Below are positions 24,101 through 35,879 of a stretch of 64,000 nt of DNA, in pieces. Where the stretch lies: contig CM057144.1 of NCBI GenBank assembly GCA_029964075.1, forward strand, positions 11,121,281-11,185,280, given 5' to 3'. The notes below the pieces were generated by a model. That model saw nothing but the letters and a program-made list of their open reading frames with translations, had not been told where the DNA came from and searched no databases. The translations under genes were made by a program, and so were the position numbers. Source of the stretch: Patiria pectinifera. Its lineage: Eukaryota; Echinodermata; Asteroidea; Valvatida; Asterinidae. The first letter of the stretch is position 1, and each line of letters starts with the position of its first letter.

Positions 24101-27100
24101 AAGCTCATCGAACCCAACGGGAAAAGTTGGTGGGGCGATATGAACTTTAATTAACTTGCTGAGAATTAAGTCATAGTCTCAGTTGGAGTCTTAGGCTTAA
24201 TTGTCTTTCCAAAAGTAAAAAATGTCATAGACTCTTTGACTTGCAATTTTTGAAGAGAAGTTTAAGTTTGGATCTTATGTTAAGATATTCTGCAACTCTG
24301 TATGTTTATGAGAAATTCTTGAAGATTTCTATTTTTCATATTTCATAATTTTAACAAAGATAATGTTACATTAATTTGTCCACCTACTGAAATAATCTTT
24401 GATACATTTTTACTTTTGTACCATTTATGTATGGTTAATAACGCAGTAAAAATACTTGTATATTTTATTTTAGATTAATATGACTAGGCCCTATAATATA
24501 GGAGTTAAGTCATTCTCTATAGTACTTGTATTTGAAAATATGTACATGTGCGCATTTGTAGGCCATTATTAGAGATACTTTATGAATGAAAATATAAATT
24601 GCTTCGAGGTGTTGTTAAAAAGCTGACAAACTAAATTGAGTTGAAATGCAGACGAAGCATCATTGATCTTACATAAATTCAAACCATGTAGAAGAGACGT
24701 CGTTTTACAGTACTTATGAAGACCTGCAGCTTTGACAATAAGCCTTGTGTTTTATATAAGAAAAAGGAGTTAGAACTGTGTTCCAAATATGGGTTTTAAC
24801 ACAGGTTAAACTGCCGTTTGTACACATGGCAATACATTGCAGAGAATAAAACGCCTCTCGAACTTTACCCATTCTTTTCTCAATATGCAAATAAGGCTTC
24901 AGATCCTTCAACATAAATATTTTACAGAGTCTAAAAAAAGTGCACCGAGCTTGTCTGATTTGCATATTGGTGGTCAAAGTCGTTGGCGGCAACAAAATGA
25001 CGCTTCTGTAGTTTAATAAAAAGGCAAGCGTATAATGCACTGCCATAAAAAGGGGCATCATTTGAACTTCAAGTGCTGTCATCAGATGATTCATTATCGA
25101 CATTCAGGCCGCCGCGGCGATGACAGTTTTGATGATGTTTCAGTTTCGTACTTATTGCTTCTGATCAGTGATTAGATATATGTTGTTTACTCCTTGTCGA
25201 TTCTAAAAAAAAAAAACTGGTTGTGAGAGTATCTCACAACCAGTTTGGAGAGTGTCTAGCCTTTGGTGACGGAATAAATTATCTGATGATAAGGGTTGAC
25301 ATCCGTGTACTCTGTTTCAAACGTCGAGAAAACGCTTTCGCAACTGAATCTTTCACTTGACGCTTCACCAGTGAAGCTTCCAATTATTCATTTTGGTTTT
25401 GAAACATTGTTTATAGCTTTTTGTTCCTTTTGATTGAGTTTTCGACTAGTCAAATGTATGTTGATACTTTTGTTGGTATATTTGGTATGTTGATATTTTA
25501 TTCGTTCTCCTAACGAATTATGAATTTTGTATATTTGATTAAAACGGAATTTTAAAGCTGTTTTTCTGTTTCAGACGTTTTCAAGCACATGTGTGAACTA
25601 TTGCCAAGCCGCAGATAATTCGAAATTCGTTCAGAAAATATTCCACAATTAAACAGGGCCAAAACTTTTTGCGATTTCTCATTAATGAGTTTTGTATTGC
25701 GAGAACAAAAATAGCAAGTTTAAGAGCCTGTCATCTTTTTTTTCCGGGGTGAAACTCAAAAATAGCATGAGGAGAAGCAACTTTAACTTTGTACAAGAAT
25801 TGTGAGCATAGGTGGCCCTACACACACGCCCACACTAAATAAAAAGCCTCAAATCTCGTATAAAAATGTTTTGTGGAGTAAATTGACTTTTGCAAACAAC
25901 AGTGATTTAAAAAAAAATCAATTTATTGAAACATATAAATGAAAGCTTAATATAAAACAACTTTTATTTTCAAATCACCTTTGGTATTAGTGCTATTAGA
26001 CAAACGTTAGAATATATTATTCTAACGAACTTTCTAAGGTCTTGAGGTATATTCAAATTATATTCAGTGTAAGGTTAACTTTACATAGAGACGAAAGCTT
26101 TACATATTTAGAACTCTATTTTCAAATCATCTTTGGTATTATACAAAGTTAAAATACATCGGTTTATTGCAGATGTTATCGGCTTTTCAATTTTGAAAAT
26201 CTACTGTTGAAAAAGCGATATAAATTTAAACCCTGTTGGTTTCAGCTGAAATTCTTTTTTTTCTTTCTCTGCAACTAATCTAATTCGACCTGCGTCCAAA
26301 TTAAGTCATCACAAGTCATACAAAGATCATCAGAGGTCAAGTCACAACGTATTTAAATTAACCCCCCTGCTATCTGAACAGTCACAGACGTTCAAAAAAT
26401 CAACCCTCTTCGTGTCGTGACTTCTACAAGGGCTAGTCACCAACAGTCGTATCTTATTTTAAGCAAGCACTGTGACTAGTCAAATTCAGTCAACAGACAA
26501 AAGCAGACGTGGTAGGCACAGGCTTGTCAATCGCCTACAGTCAACGCATAGCTGTATCAAATTACATAAACAGTCACAGCCAGTCAATCCTGCCTTGTGC
26601 CTCATAGGCCGGGAACTCGATCTTAACTTGTTGAAAATAGTCACTTGATTGATTTTGACTGAAAGGACAATTTGGCAAAGAATGTACCATGTACATGAGG
26701 CTTGAGGATGACTTGTGACATGACTTATGACTGACCAGTGATTGACTTATGATTGACTTGTGATGGACTTGTGCTTGACTTATGAACGACTCGAGTCGAA
26801 CTCCGTCTTCAGTCTAGGTTAAAATCATACAGCGAGTTCAATAGCAACATCGCACATAGCCGTTAGTGTTGGAGCAAACATAAAGATGTGAGCGCAAACA
26901 TCATGACCGTGTATACGGTTACCTTCCCGGCGGGCGACTCTGAACTATTTGGGGCGAAACCAGTCGTGGCTGCGCCGGCAGTTGTGTCGTGGTTAAAAGC
27001 TGATCAATTTGAAATAAAGCAGTTGAAAATTAAGGATAAACACACCAATGCAGCTTTTATGCCCTTTTTTTTTTAAATGTCCCGCCACTTTTAAGGGATC

Positions 27101-28310
27101 TTACACCAGCTAATATCTTTGACGATTTCTAATTTTGAAAGGTAAAGCAAAATGTCCCTGTTTACTCCACATTTCCTGAATTCATTTGGGGAAATATAAG
27201 TTTTTCCCTTTCCTCTGCCTTTAATTTGCCGTTAAAATTGTGACTCGAACTTTTTGCAAGATAGGCCTTATTTTTAGTTAAGTATTCTCAACGTTGAAGG
27301 ACAGTTTTATTTATGGTACAGCGCCCTCACGCGACCATGATTTAATCAGGATCTCTGTGGAAACCAACGCTCTCTAAACATGTATTGAAATTTTGTTGGT
27401 TAAAAAAAAATGTGTAAATTCTCCATGCATGTTGGGTATATTTTACTCAACGTAAAATTAGTCATTTTACCCAATGTTGATTCAATTTAACCAAATCCAA
27501 CGTTGTGAAAATTTACTCATTCCTGCATAGAAGGATCATTTTTCAGGATTTTCTTTTCCGCTTTGGGCGAGAATTTCTCGAAAAGTCAGTGGCCAAGCCA
27601 CCAAAAAATTAAAAGAAAATGAAGTGATGACATGTTGATCATCATTTCTCTGTGCAGCTTCAATACGTACCTGTGGGAGTTCTGAGTATTTTTAAAAGAA
27701 ATGTTGAAGTGTGGGCATTTCGCACTGGTGTCTATGGAAATTGTTCTACAAGGTTGCACCCTATATCCTTACCATCCGCCCCACCCCCATTTTACATGCA
27801 CTCCCATATCTCGATCCCATACAGTTTAATCCACAACGTTAGAGTATTCTTCAAATCCATTGTCCCTGAGTATTTTAGGCCAAATGTATAATAAGCCTTC
27901 GCTGACTGGATAGCGCATGCGCCCATCTCCCTACACAAAGCTTTGAAGCCACCGCAAGCCACAACAAGGCCCCAACAAGGCCCCGGGTACGGGTAGGCGT
28001 CGTAGCTCTATGGTACTGGTAGGCGTCCATACATTTTGGTCTCTCAAGATGGCGCCTTAGTGACTTCACCCCATGAGCTGCATGCGCTCTCCATTCAGAA
28101 TTGATGAGATCAGTGATTCCGGGTACTATAGCTTGCACGGGACGCCCTCACTATGGATAGGTTTCATTATTTAACTTCCGTGGGAACGATGAAAGTCGGG
28201 CCTACAAAGCGTTTAGGTAAGCATATCACACAGGGAAAAAATGAATGTGTCCACGCTTTGAGGGCGTTCTATGCAAGCTCTACAATCTAGTAAAAGGAAG
28301 CATAATATCG
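24101..28310. other. Intergenic region between convergent genes B and C
   Basis: I see no exon. The first AATAAA after the gene B stop is at 24845-24850. A perfect hairpin lies at 25214-25246. The stretch 26280-26780 is a degenerate array of GACTTGTGA/AGTCA-like units, the complement of the minisatellite in gene A. I found no membrane or TIR exon on the minus strand that could extend gene C. Confidence 0.6.
25214..25246. repeat. Perfect 15-bp-stem hairpin
   Basis: AAACTGGTTGTGAGA is followed by GTA and its exact reverse complement. It is kept in the right arm near 48240. Confidence 0.85.
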
Positions 28311-31300
28311 CTATTCGTGTTTCTGGAACCCCATTTTGATTTTTTCCAGCAGCGATTTGTCAGTACCTCCGTTGCCGGTCGGCCTGGGGTTGACGGACAC
28401 CACCGCATCCGCCTGGTACCCGTTCGAGTAGATTAGTGCCATCCACGATCCGAAGGCGTTTTCCTTGATGTTGGGGATTTCAAGATTGGATACAATGACA
28501 CTGTCCATCCTGAAAAAAAAAGGTAAAGAGTAAATTCAGAATGTGCTCAAAAAATGTGCAAATAGATTTGCTAAGCAGCTTTTCCCACCCTCAGCAGGCC
28601 TATTAAAGTTTTGAAAGTGAAATTGTCATTCTGTGAACTCTGATCTTAAAAATAGATCGGAAAAGTTTGATATGAAGAGAGTGGCGTTTTCTGTTTCGAG
28701 TTCAACAGAACAAACATGGGTTATCCATCACGATCCGTATCTGGCAAATTTTATCATGTGACTGACTTGATTACCGTAGTTCTGTGTGCGCTTTTCGAAG
28801 GCCTATATCTACAGAACTGTAAGTCGAATTGGTTGTTACTTGATATGTACCTATACCAGGATGTGTTATAGCCTAGATGGAAATTGAAATTACGTCATGA
28901 TTACGTCATCACACTTCATGTGATGTCAATTTAAAGGTGCATTTTCAAATGTCTATATCATACTGAACTGCATGTCCAATTTGGTTGTAAATTGGTAGAC
29001 GCCGGCCTAGATCAGGATGTGTTATAGATGAAAATTTAAGTGCCGTCGTGATGACGTCATCGCTTGTCTTGTGACGTCACATTAAAGGGACTTTTTTGAG
29101 GCCTATAGCTAGTTAATTCAATGTCTAATTCGTTTGTTACTTGGTGTTATACAGTATTATGTGTTATACTTTAAATTTAGTGACATCATGATGATGTTAT
29201 TACGAGTCACAAAGCCATTTCAAACATCTGTGATTGTCCACGTGACAAACACATTTTGTGTGGTGATCTGATACACCGTGCCCTTTGGAGACGTGCACAC
29301 TATAGAGAACAAAAGATTGTATACGTCTCCACAGGGCAATTTCTATAGATGAACAAGGAATTTCCAAGGTATGTTGATCGGTCGCAAATGGTAGAGTTTT
29401 AGAAAAGGGATATTAATTCCGAATTTCAGCCAAGGAAAATAATTCTGGTTAAAATAGGAGCATTTTGAAACTGTGCTTTCAAACTCGAAAACTTTAGTAC
29501 ACGAGAACAAAGAAATGTCTCCACAAGGATACAAATTTCAGTATGTGTGTTGGTCGGGGTCTCCTTATCTGTTTGTCTGTCTGTAAACTGACCTACTACT
29601 CTGCTCCGTTTGTGTCTCGATGTCTTCGAGCCACTCTGCCGGGGTTTGGCCATTCTTATCCACGCGATACCAGCTCACAAAGCTCTGCGTCAACAGGGCC
29701 TTGCCCACGAAGAACTCGCAAGAGAAGCGGACCGTCTCGCCGACCTCGGCCGTACGATTGGTGCAGGAGCCCCCGTTGCTTCCTAAGAAGACGGGCTTGT
29801 CGGCCCGCGAATCCTCTGTGGATGGAAAAATTTAATTTCGATGGCCCAATTAAACAAAATTAAAACGATTGGAAGTAATCAAATAACATATAGTTGGATA
29901 ATTACACAAATGTATATAGGAACAAAGCTTTCAGGTGTGGGGCCTTGAGGGGGAAAATTGTTCTGATGAGGGCATTCGATGGGTTAGGTCTAGCCCAGGT
30001 TGGACTCCGTTGTGTACACGCAAGTCGTAATGCAATGAAGACGTCGTCCAACCTGGGCTAGGTTTTGTCAGAGTTTCAAATATTACACAGCTCATTTTTC
30101 TTCTTTCCATTGCTCCCATATTAACGTCACACTGCGTCCAACGAACAACGGAGCCTTCAAATTATTGTGATAAACTAGAAAACCTTAAAACTTGCATTAG
30201 CCCAGATTTCAGCGATAAACTTCAACGATACTCAAGTTCGAGTTGATAAGACACATGACTTTATTGAAAAGCATGAATTTCTCAGATTTAAAACAAGCAC
30301 ATAAACAATTTCATCGATAGAAAGATTTTGTTCCTAATTTTAACTGGCCCGTGTTTTAAGGTTTTTAATGGAGTTCAAAGTTCGAAGTTCAAATCTCACC
30401 AAGGACTACAAGCCGTATGGTCCTGTTGATATTCTCCACTCCATTGGACACGATGCACGTGTACTCTGCCTGGTCGCCGAACTCAAGTCGCTTGAACCGC
30501 AATATTTGACTCTTCTCCGCTTGGTTAGGCTTCTGCGCAGCCTCCAGCGGCGCCCATGGCAACGGAATGCCGTCCTTGTACCACGTGACGCTGCAGAAGT
30601 TGACGGCTGCGCAGTCCAGGCTTTCGGCGTCGCCGACGTAGGCGATCTCGGTCGAAGATACCTCGTTTAGGAAGTTGGGTTTTCCATCTGAAGACGAACG
30701 TGTAATAATGTTTCAGTTCTTTCTGGTAACGAAACCAAAGGTCACTTGAAAAATGCACATACAGGCACAGTGGCTCGAAAGCCCAAAGAAACCGAAAGAG
30801 AACAGTTGTATTTCAGTATGTTAAAAAAGTACAAGTACATGACATCATTTTACCACAAAAAATGATACAACATCAATGAAAATAATTAGATATTGTCATT
30901 AAAAATCAATGAAAATAATAAGATATCATCACTAAAATAGTTTTTAAAAAATCTAAAGTTTGTTAAAACATGATTATTTTCATAACTGGAATGCATGCAG
31001 GGGCGGCGAAATCAGGGTGTTGGGGACGGATTTACCCAAGTGCCCCTTGCAGACATAAAGTGCCCCCTCGAGCATAAATGTGCCCTCTCTAGATGAAAAC
31101 AAACTGGCCCTATAATTTCATAATATGTTTGCATTAACCATTTCCGAAAATGGTATATAGAGAGTTATGATATGAACGAGGAATATGAAAACAAGCCCCA
31201 AAACCCTTGCTCCCTGAAAATGGGCACATAATGCGTAGTTGCGTAGTTTGCACATTCCCTTAGACTTGTGCACAATACATTTTGTTTCCTCTTTATCCTG

Positions 31301-32470
31301 TCATCTATCCCAAATTTTTGGTTCACCGGATCATACTTAGTCATGCGCAATACTACCGATGAGTCCGTATTTCATAGAGTCCTAAATCCACGCTATACCG
31401 GCCTCTAGCCGATTAAGTTTCTCATCAACTCAGGTGACGACCCGGAGGTAGATTTAGACGTAAATTTGACCATTCCGGTTAGCTGAGTGACCGCAGATTA
31501 CCGGACCCTGTGCTTGGTCAAAATACACGTTCGACGTGTAAACATCATCAGTCGATCCACACACATTGCATAATCAATAAGTTATTTCATTATAATGACC
31601 ATTTTAAAGGGAAGATACAACATTTGCAAACATCACAAAACGAAATGATCAAATTATCGCGAAATACCTTACTGGATTGTTAGGGAATGACTGTCTAAAG
31701 CATCCTGTAAAATCGTGGCTCCTGGTGTGCTGACATTTTCAAGAAAAATGGTATTTTTCCAACGCTGGTCGGCCGACCAGCGTTGGAGAAAACTGGCTAA
31801 TTTTCAAATATTGCTCCGAATTTTTCATAATTAGTTTATTCCGCAAGTTTTCATACGAATGATCATTTTTGTGTGGGGATTTTTGTGGCCCTCTACAAAC
31901 CGGGGGGGGGGGGGGTTAAAAGCATGCCTTTTTTTAACATCTGATTCAAGCCATGACTGACAACGCTCAATGTAAAAGTTCCCGGGTTTGTAAAGATGTT
32001 GCTATGAACGCTATTGCATTTTGTGTACGGTCTTCAAAACGCTCATTTTTACATTTTGGTTGGAATATATTATTCTCAGTAAATCGATAGCACGGGGAAA
32101 AACGGACTTTTGAAAGAATGAAAAAGATGTATTCAGCAATAGAATGGTGCATTTTCTGTCAAATGCTTAAACCATAATTTGACATCAAATCCCCAACAAA
32201 AGTCTCGAGGTTTGGCGAAAGTTTTGTGGAGAGAGTAAAAAAAAAATACCATCGACCAGAAACAGGTTAAAACTTTTTTCCTGTCCGATGACATTTGAAT
32301 GTAGCAAATAAGTTGTGACTCTTCACCGCTCAGAATCACAATGCTGCAAGAATATATTGCTCAAAGAACAAAACCTTACCTCCGATCGGTTGTTCCAGAA
32401 CGCACCCCGTGCCAGAGAGAATTCCAACCGTTAGAATGACGAGAACCTGCACGTTTGCGATGAAATCCAT
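28311..32470 (-). CDS. Gene C: secreted two-Ig IL-1R-like protein lacking TM and TIR
   Basis: Four exons on the minus strand join in phase: 32470-32380, 30687-30400, 29815-29593 and 28509-28311, encoding 266 residues. Residues 1-30 contain a signal peptide (VQVLVILTVGILSGTGC). Ig domain 1 (about 31-126) has SLDCAAVNFC, VTWYKDG and YTCIVSN, close to gene B Ig 1. Ig domain 2 (about 127-248) has FSCEFFVGKALL and FVSWYRVDK, but the F-strand Cys is absent (AFGSWMALIYSN). Where gene B has a phase-1 donor leading to its membrane exon, C has GGA-G|GTACTG at 28366; reading through adds 18 residues and stops at TAG. I find no downstream membrane or TIR exon. It is probably a soluble decoy-like receptor, analogous in logic to vertebrate IL1R2 or soluble receptor isoforms. 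An alternative is that the weak donor is sometimes used to reach an exon I missed. Confidence 0.82.
28798..29225. repeat. ~150-bp tandem repeat (3 units) in gene C intron 3
   Basis: Diverged units start near 28800, 28951 and 29101 (GGCCTATAT..., TGTCTATAT..., GGCCTATAG...). Each carries GGATGTGTTATA-like and TGACGTCA-like motifs. The middle unit has TGATGACGTCATCGC and GTGACGTCAC, full palindromic CRE-type sites. Confidence 0.75.
29279..29338. repeat. Imperfect hairpin in gene C intron 3
   Basis: TGCCCTTTGGAGACGT is followed about 28 bp later by ACGTCTCCACAGGGCA, an inverted match with one mismatch. Present in both arms (right about 44153-44212). Confidence 0.7.
29990..30062. repeat. Short foldback in gene C intron 2
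   Basis: CTAGCCCAGGTTGGA and TCCAACCTGGGCTAG are exact inverted repeats about 42 bp apart, a MITE-like hairpin kept in the right arm (about 43429-43501). Confidence 0.8.
31758..31787. repeat. Second copy of the ACGCTGGTCGGCCGACCAGC palindrome, gene C intron 1
   Basis: A perfect 30-bp palindrome. Flanking sequence on both sides (31610-31810) is recognisably homologous to 13740-13970 upstream of gene B, including GTTTGCAAATGTTGTAT-like and ATTTTACAGGATGCTTTA pieces. It has the same orientation relative to each gene. Confidence 0.85.
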
Positions 32471-32607
32471 CTTGGGTGAAAATGTGTAGAGTTCTTCCTC
32501 ACTTGAAAAAATCTGGACGAAAAGAAGTTTGGCTTTTTATTGACCGCGCGTGGTGAAATTCAACTCAGCTAGTCCTAACTTACTGGTGGTCCTGGCCGTC
32601 CTCTGAC

Positions 32608-32615
32608 CTTTTATA
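32608..32615 (-). promoter_or_regulatory. Probable TATA box of gene C
   Basis: TATAAAAG on the minus strand lies 138 nt upstream of the gene C start codon. A CCA|GTAAGT and a later TTTTCGTCCAG could bound a ~70-nt intron in the 5' UTR, but this is uncertain. This promoter has no counterpart in the right arm, which begins inside exon 2. Confidence 0.5.
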
Positions 32616-33006
32616 GATTTCCAGCGGTGTGGCCTGCTCGAATTAGCTCGTCTATTTTTTTTCAAACGGAAGTAACCTCGGCCCATACCTCTTTTTGGTT
32701 GCTGTACGAGTGGGCTGTGTGATGTGTGATCATGTGTCAGTCACGTGACTCTGCATGTAAAGTTGCACTTGTCATTTCACGATGATAAAGCTCTGTGTTT
32801 CGCTTTCATATCTGAGGAAAAGTAGTTAAAAACATCAGTCATTATGATTAATTTCTGCCTAAAGAGGCTTAGGGAATTTTTAATTATTTTTTACTCGATC
32901 ACAGGAGGGTCTTAAAGGCACATACGGGGTGAGAGTAAAAAAGAAAACGACACCCAAATGTCAGGACTATTGTTTGAGTGAAGTTCTGCATGTAGCACTT
33001 TCAAAA

Positions 33007-33370
33007 TCTAGGACATGAAAGCCCAATTCATAAGCTTTCTTTTAGTACAAGAATCGTTCGTATCACTCACTTTTCAAGGTACAGAATTTTGAACACAACC
33101 ATCGTTTTAAAGTTCTGTCCACGGATCACACAAAAAAGGCGTGCGTTCTTTCAGCAAAACAAAAACATACATCCTTATGTGATTTGTTTTCGTTTTGCTG
33201 ATAGAACACTCTTACCTTTTTTGTCGATCCGTGGACAGAACTTTAAAACGGTGGTCGTGTTTAAAATTCCGTAACTTGAAAATTACGTGAGTGATTTGAA
33301 TGATTCTTGTACTAAAAGAACACTTATGAATTAGGCTTTCATATCCTATATTTTGTTTCATATCCTAGAT
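33007..33370. mobile_element. Foldback element with ~160-bp arms
   Basis: The sequences around 33015-33135 (GAAAGCCCAATTCATAAG, TTTTAGTACAAGAATC, AGTTCTGTCCACGGATC) recur inverted at 33210-33345 (GATCCGTGGACAGAACT, GATTCTTGTACTAAAA, TATGAATTAGGCTTTC). No ORF was found. Confidence 0.8.
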
Positions 33371-33414
33371 CCTGTTTTCTGCTGCTGTTGTTGAGCAAGA
33401 TAAAAAGAATATCC

Positions 33415-33475
33415 AAACAAATAAAAAGCAAACAAACTAACAAACAAACAGCCCAACAAACAAACAAACAACCAA
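33415..33475. repeat. (CAAA)n simple repeat
   Basis: Imperfect AACAAACAAACAAAC tract. Confidence 0.85.
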
Positions 33476-34598
33476 CACAGAAGACATACTTCAAATGTAG
33501 TTAAGGCTACTTTAAGAATCTTTTTAATGGGTTAATTGGGCAACATTTTCCAATAAAAACAACCACTGCAATGACTTTCTAATAATATGAATATAAATCG
33601 TGGGGGCGAAGAGGTTGTCTCGTTACCCTGGCCACCAGAAAGTGGGCTGGCATAATCAAAGACGGTGGGGGCGGTGTTTTAGTGGTTGCTAGGGAGGTTC
33701 AGTTCAGCCACCCCACGCATGCGTAGAATCCTATACACCAACCAAAAAAAAACCTACAAGGTGTGTCAAAAACAAAGTGACCGTGTGGGAGAAATAAATA
33801 TTTAAAACAATAAGTGACTCGCACCAGTCAATAAAAATAACATACGGATAAAGAACACATCAATGACTATAGTAAACGTGAAAATTTCGCGCAGTTTGCG
33901 TACTATATTTATGTTAACAAGTTATGTCTATTTTAATACCGACATGACAGAATTCAGCTGTCCACCACCAATGATCATTTACCGTTTAAATACAATGAAA
34001 CCAGTTCATTTGTTCTGCCTTCGTGAAATGAACAAAAATTTGCACAGGGAAAGAAGACAAATCGTCATCAGAAGCAGATCCTCAAATTCAAAACACAATA
34101 TCTTACAGTAAAAATAATGACAGTAAAAAAAATTCGGTAATTAAGTTAAAGACAAGAAGCCGAAGCTTGTACTAGGTCTGCCCCCTTCACAAAAAAATAC
34201 ATGTAGTTATACAATTCATGATTAATCATAGGATATATCAATAATATGTTACTACATTAAATTCATGAGCTCATGCAAAACTTTACAAAAAAGAATAATA
34301 AGTTACTTGAAGTAAATTTACTATCCTTGGCTTTAAATGTGTTGTTAATAATTTTACTTGGCAATAAAGTAATAATTTGCTCTTAATCACCATTGACATT
34401 AACCGTAGAGAGAAGTAGTTTTTTATAATACAATTTACATGCTGTAATTGAGGTCATTGGGCAGGAAGGTCGAATTTTGTTCCAAAGGAGGGGTCCGGCC
34501 CTGGTGTCGAACGGTTGAGATGTGTAGGGATGTTCTAACTTTATTAAGATGAAGCTTATTTGACGACTTTGTGTCGTAATGATGAATATCTGTGTTCT

Positions 34599-35235
34599 TT
34601 ACCCAAAAAAACGATTTAATATTGAAAGGCAGTATTTTTTTTCTTCAAAATTATACATTAGAGCACACAATTTATATTTATAAAGATCATTTACAGATAA
34701 GGTGTTGAACTTAGGAAATAGCGGGGCAGAGTGATCTTTAAAACTAGAACCATTAATCAATCTTAAAGATTTCTTCTGTATAACTAGCAATTTATCAAGG
34801 TAGGTTTTATGAGTATTTCCCCAGGCAAGTATACCATATTGAAGATGAGGCAAGTATAACGTATAATAAATTGAAAATAGAATACGGGAAGGGACAAAAT
34901 ATCTCAGTTTTCTAAGAATACCAAGGTTGCGAGATATAAGTTTAAGGACTTTCTGACAATGATTTCTCCACGTTGACTTATCATCAATAATGACACCTAA
35001 AAAACTTACAGGAATCAACCTTTTCAATATGATTATTGTGAACACGAATCTGAATACTATTATATACAATTCGATTTGTAAAAACCATCGTATGTGTTTT
35101 CTTAAAATTCAAAGATAAATTATTACATACAAACCACTCAAATACATTAGTTAGCTCATTGTTCATTGTGTCAACAGCAGTCCCAAACCAACCACACAAC
35201 TTTCCCGCATTTCCCCAAGCACTTTCCATGCCCAA
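34599..35235 (-). pseudogene. 5'-truncated LINE reverse-transcriptase fragment
   Basis: Minus-strand frames encode pieces typical of the C-terminal reverse-transcriptase region of CR1/jockey-type non-LTR retrotransposons: ELTNVFEWFVCNNLSLNFKK, then (after a frameshift near 35000) FLGVIIDDKSTWRNHCQKV, ISRNLGILRKLRYFVP and LYLPHLQYGILAWGNTH. No catalytic FADD-type motif, endonuclease domain or intact frame is present. It is a dead fragment, found only once in the window. Confidence 0.8.
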
Positions 35236-35605
35236 AGTCGTTCAACCGAAAGCTTTGAAACAGTTGACTTCATAATTCTGACAAAAACATCGCGCATTTT
35301 CAGCTTTACATGCAGTGACACAGCGTACAATCGGATGTGGGCAAGTTTGCACTAGTCGGTGATCGTCGTGCATGGCACGTAGTGGAAGTTGCTGTAGTAT
35401 GGTTCATAAATGACATTATAATTCAGTCCAGCTTGCTGTCATTATTATGAAGGCCCCTATCACGAAGGCCCCTCTTCATTGGCGAAAGCATTGTGCTAGC
35501 TATTGTTCAGATAATCCTTCACGGTGTGGTTATTTTGTGCAATAGCGTGCTGGATGATTTCTCCATCGATGGGGGCCTCGCGAGTGTTTACAGTGGTCAC
35601 GTGAC

Positions 35606-35879
35606 CAGGCGCGGTTCTGGGGGGCTAGGGAAGGATTGTGATGTACATGCGAACGGTCTCCCTCTAAAGAAGAAATAGCCGTGACAACGTGACAAGGGTG
35701 CATTAGTTAATATAGTGTGAATGATTTTAGGATTGTATTGGCGCTCCCTATTGAAAATATGGCATGAGGCCTAAGTGTCTGAAAAAAATAACCGGTCAAC
35801 ATTTCAGCACGCCTCCCTGAAAAAAATCTGGATCCACCGTGCTGGCCCCCCAAAAAAATTGGTTCTAGAACCGCGCCTG
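35606..35879. mobile_element. hAT-type MITE, 8-bp target duplication CACGTGAC
   Basis: The ends are CAGGCGCGGTTCT and AGAACCGCGCCTG, exact inverted repeats. The 8-bp CACGTGAC occurs on both sides (35598-35605 and 35880-35887). Related copies are at 12756 and 38782. Confidence 0.93.

Larger units (their letters stand above)
10671..30464 (+). repeat. Left arm of a ~20-kb inverted duplication
   Basis: This segment recurs as its reverse complement at 43026-64000. The sum of paired coordinates is 73489-73491 for 21.5-30.46 kb, about 73675 near 20.3 kb, 73824 near 17.5-18.9 kb, 74307 at 16.7 kb and about 74672 for 10.7-14 kb, so the arms are collinear with a few indels totalling about 1.2 kb. Exons are almost identical. 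The left limit may extend further because the partner runs off the window end. Confidence 0.95.

Noticed and set aside
24714-25103. 129-codon minus-strand ORF
   Set aside because: In the right arm it is shorter (48497-48736) and disrupted; no domain is recognised.
31350-31400. CGATGAGTCCGTA resembling a hammerhead core
   Set aside because: The leading CU is changed and no GAAA follows at the expected spacing.
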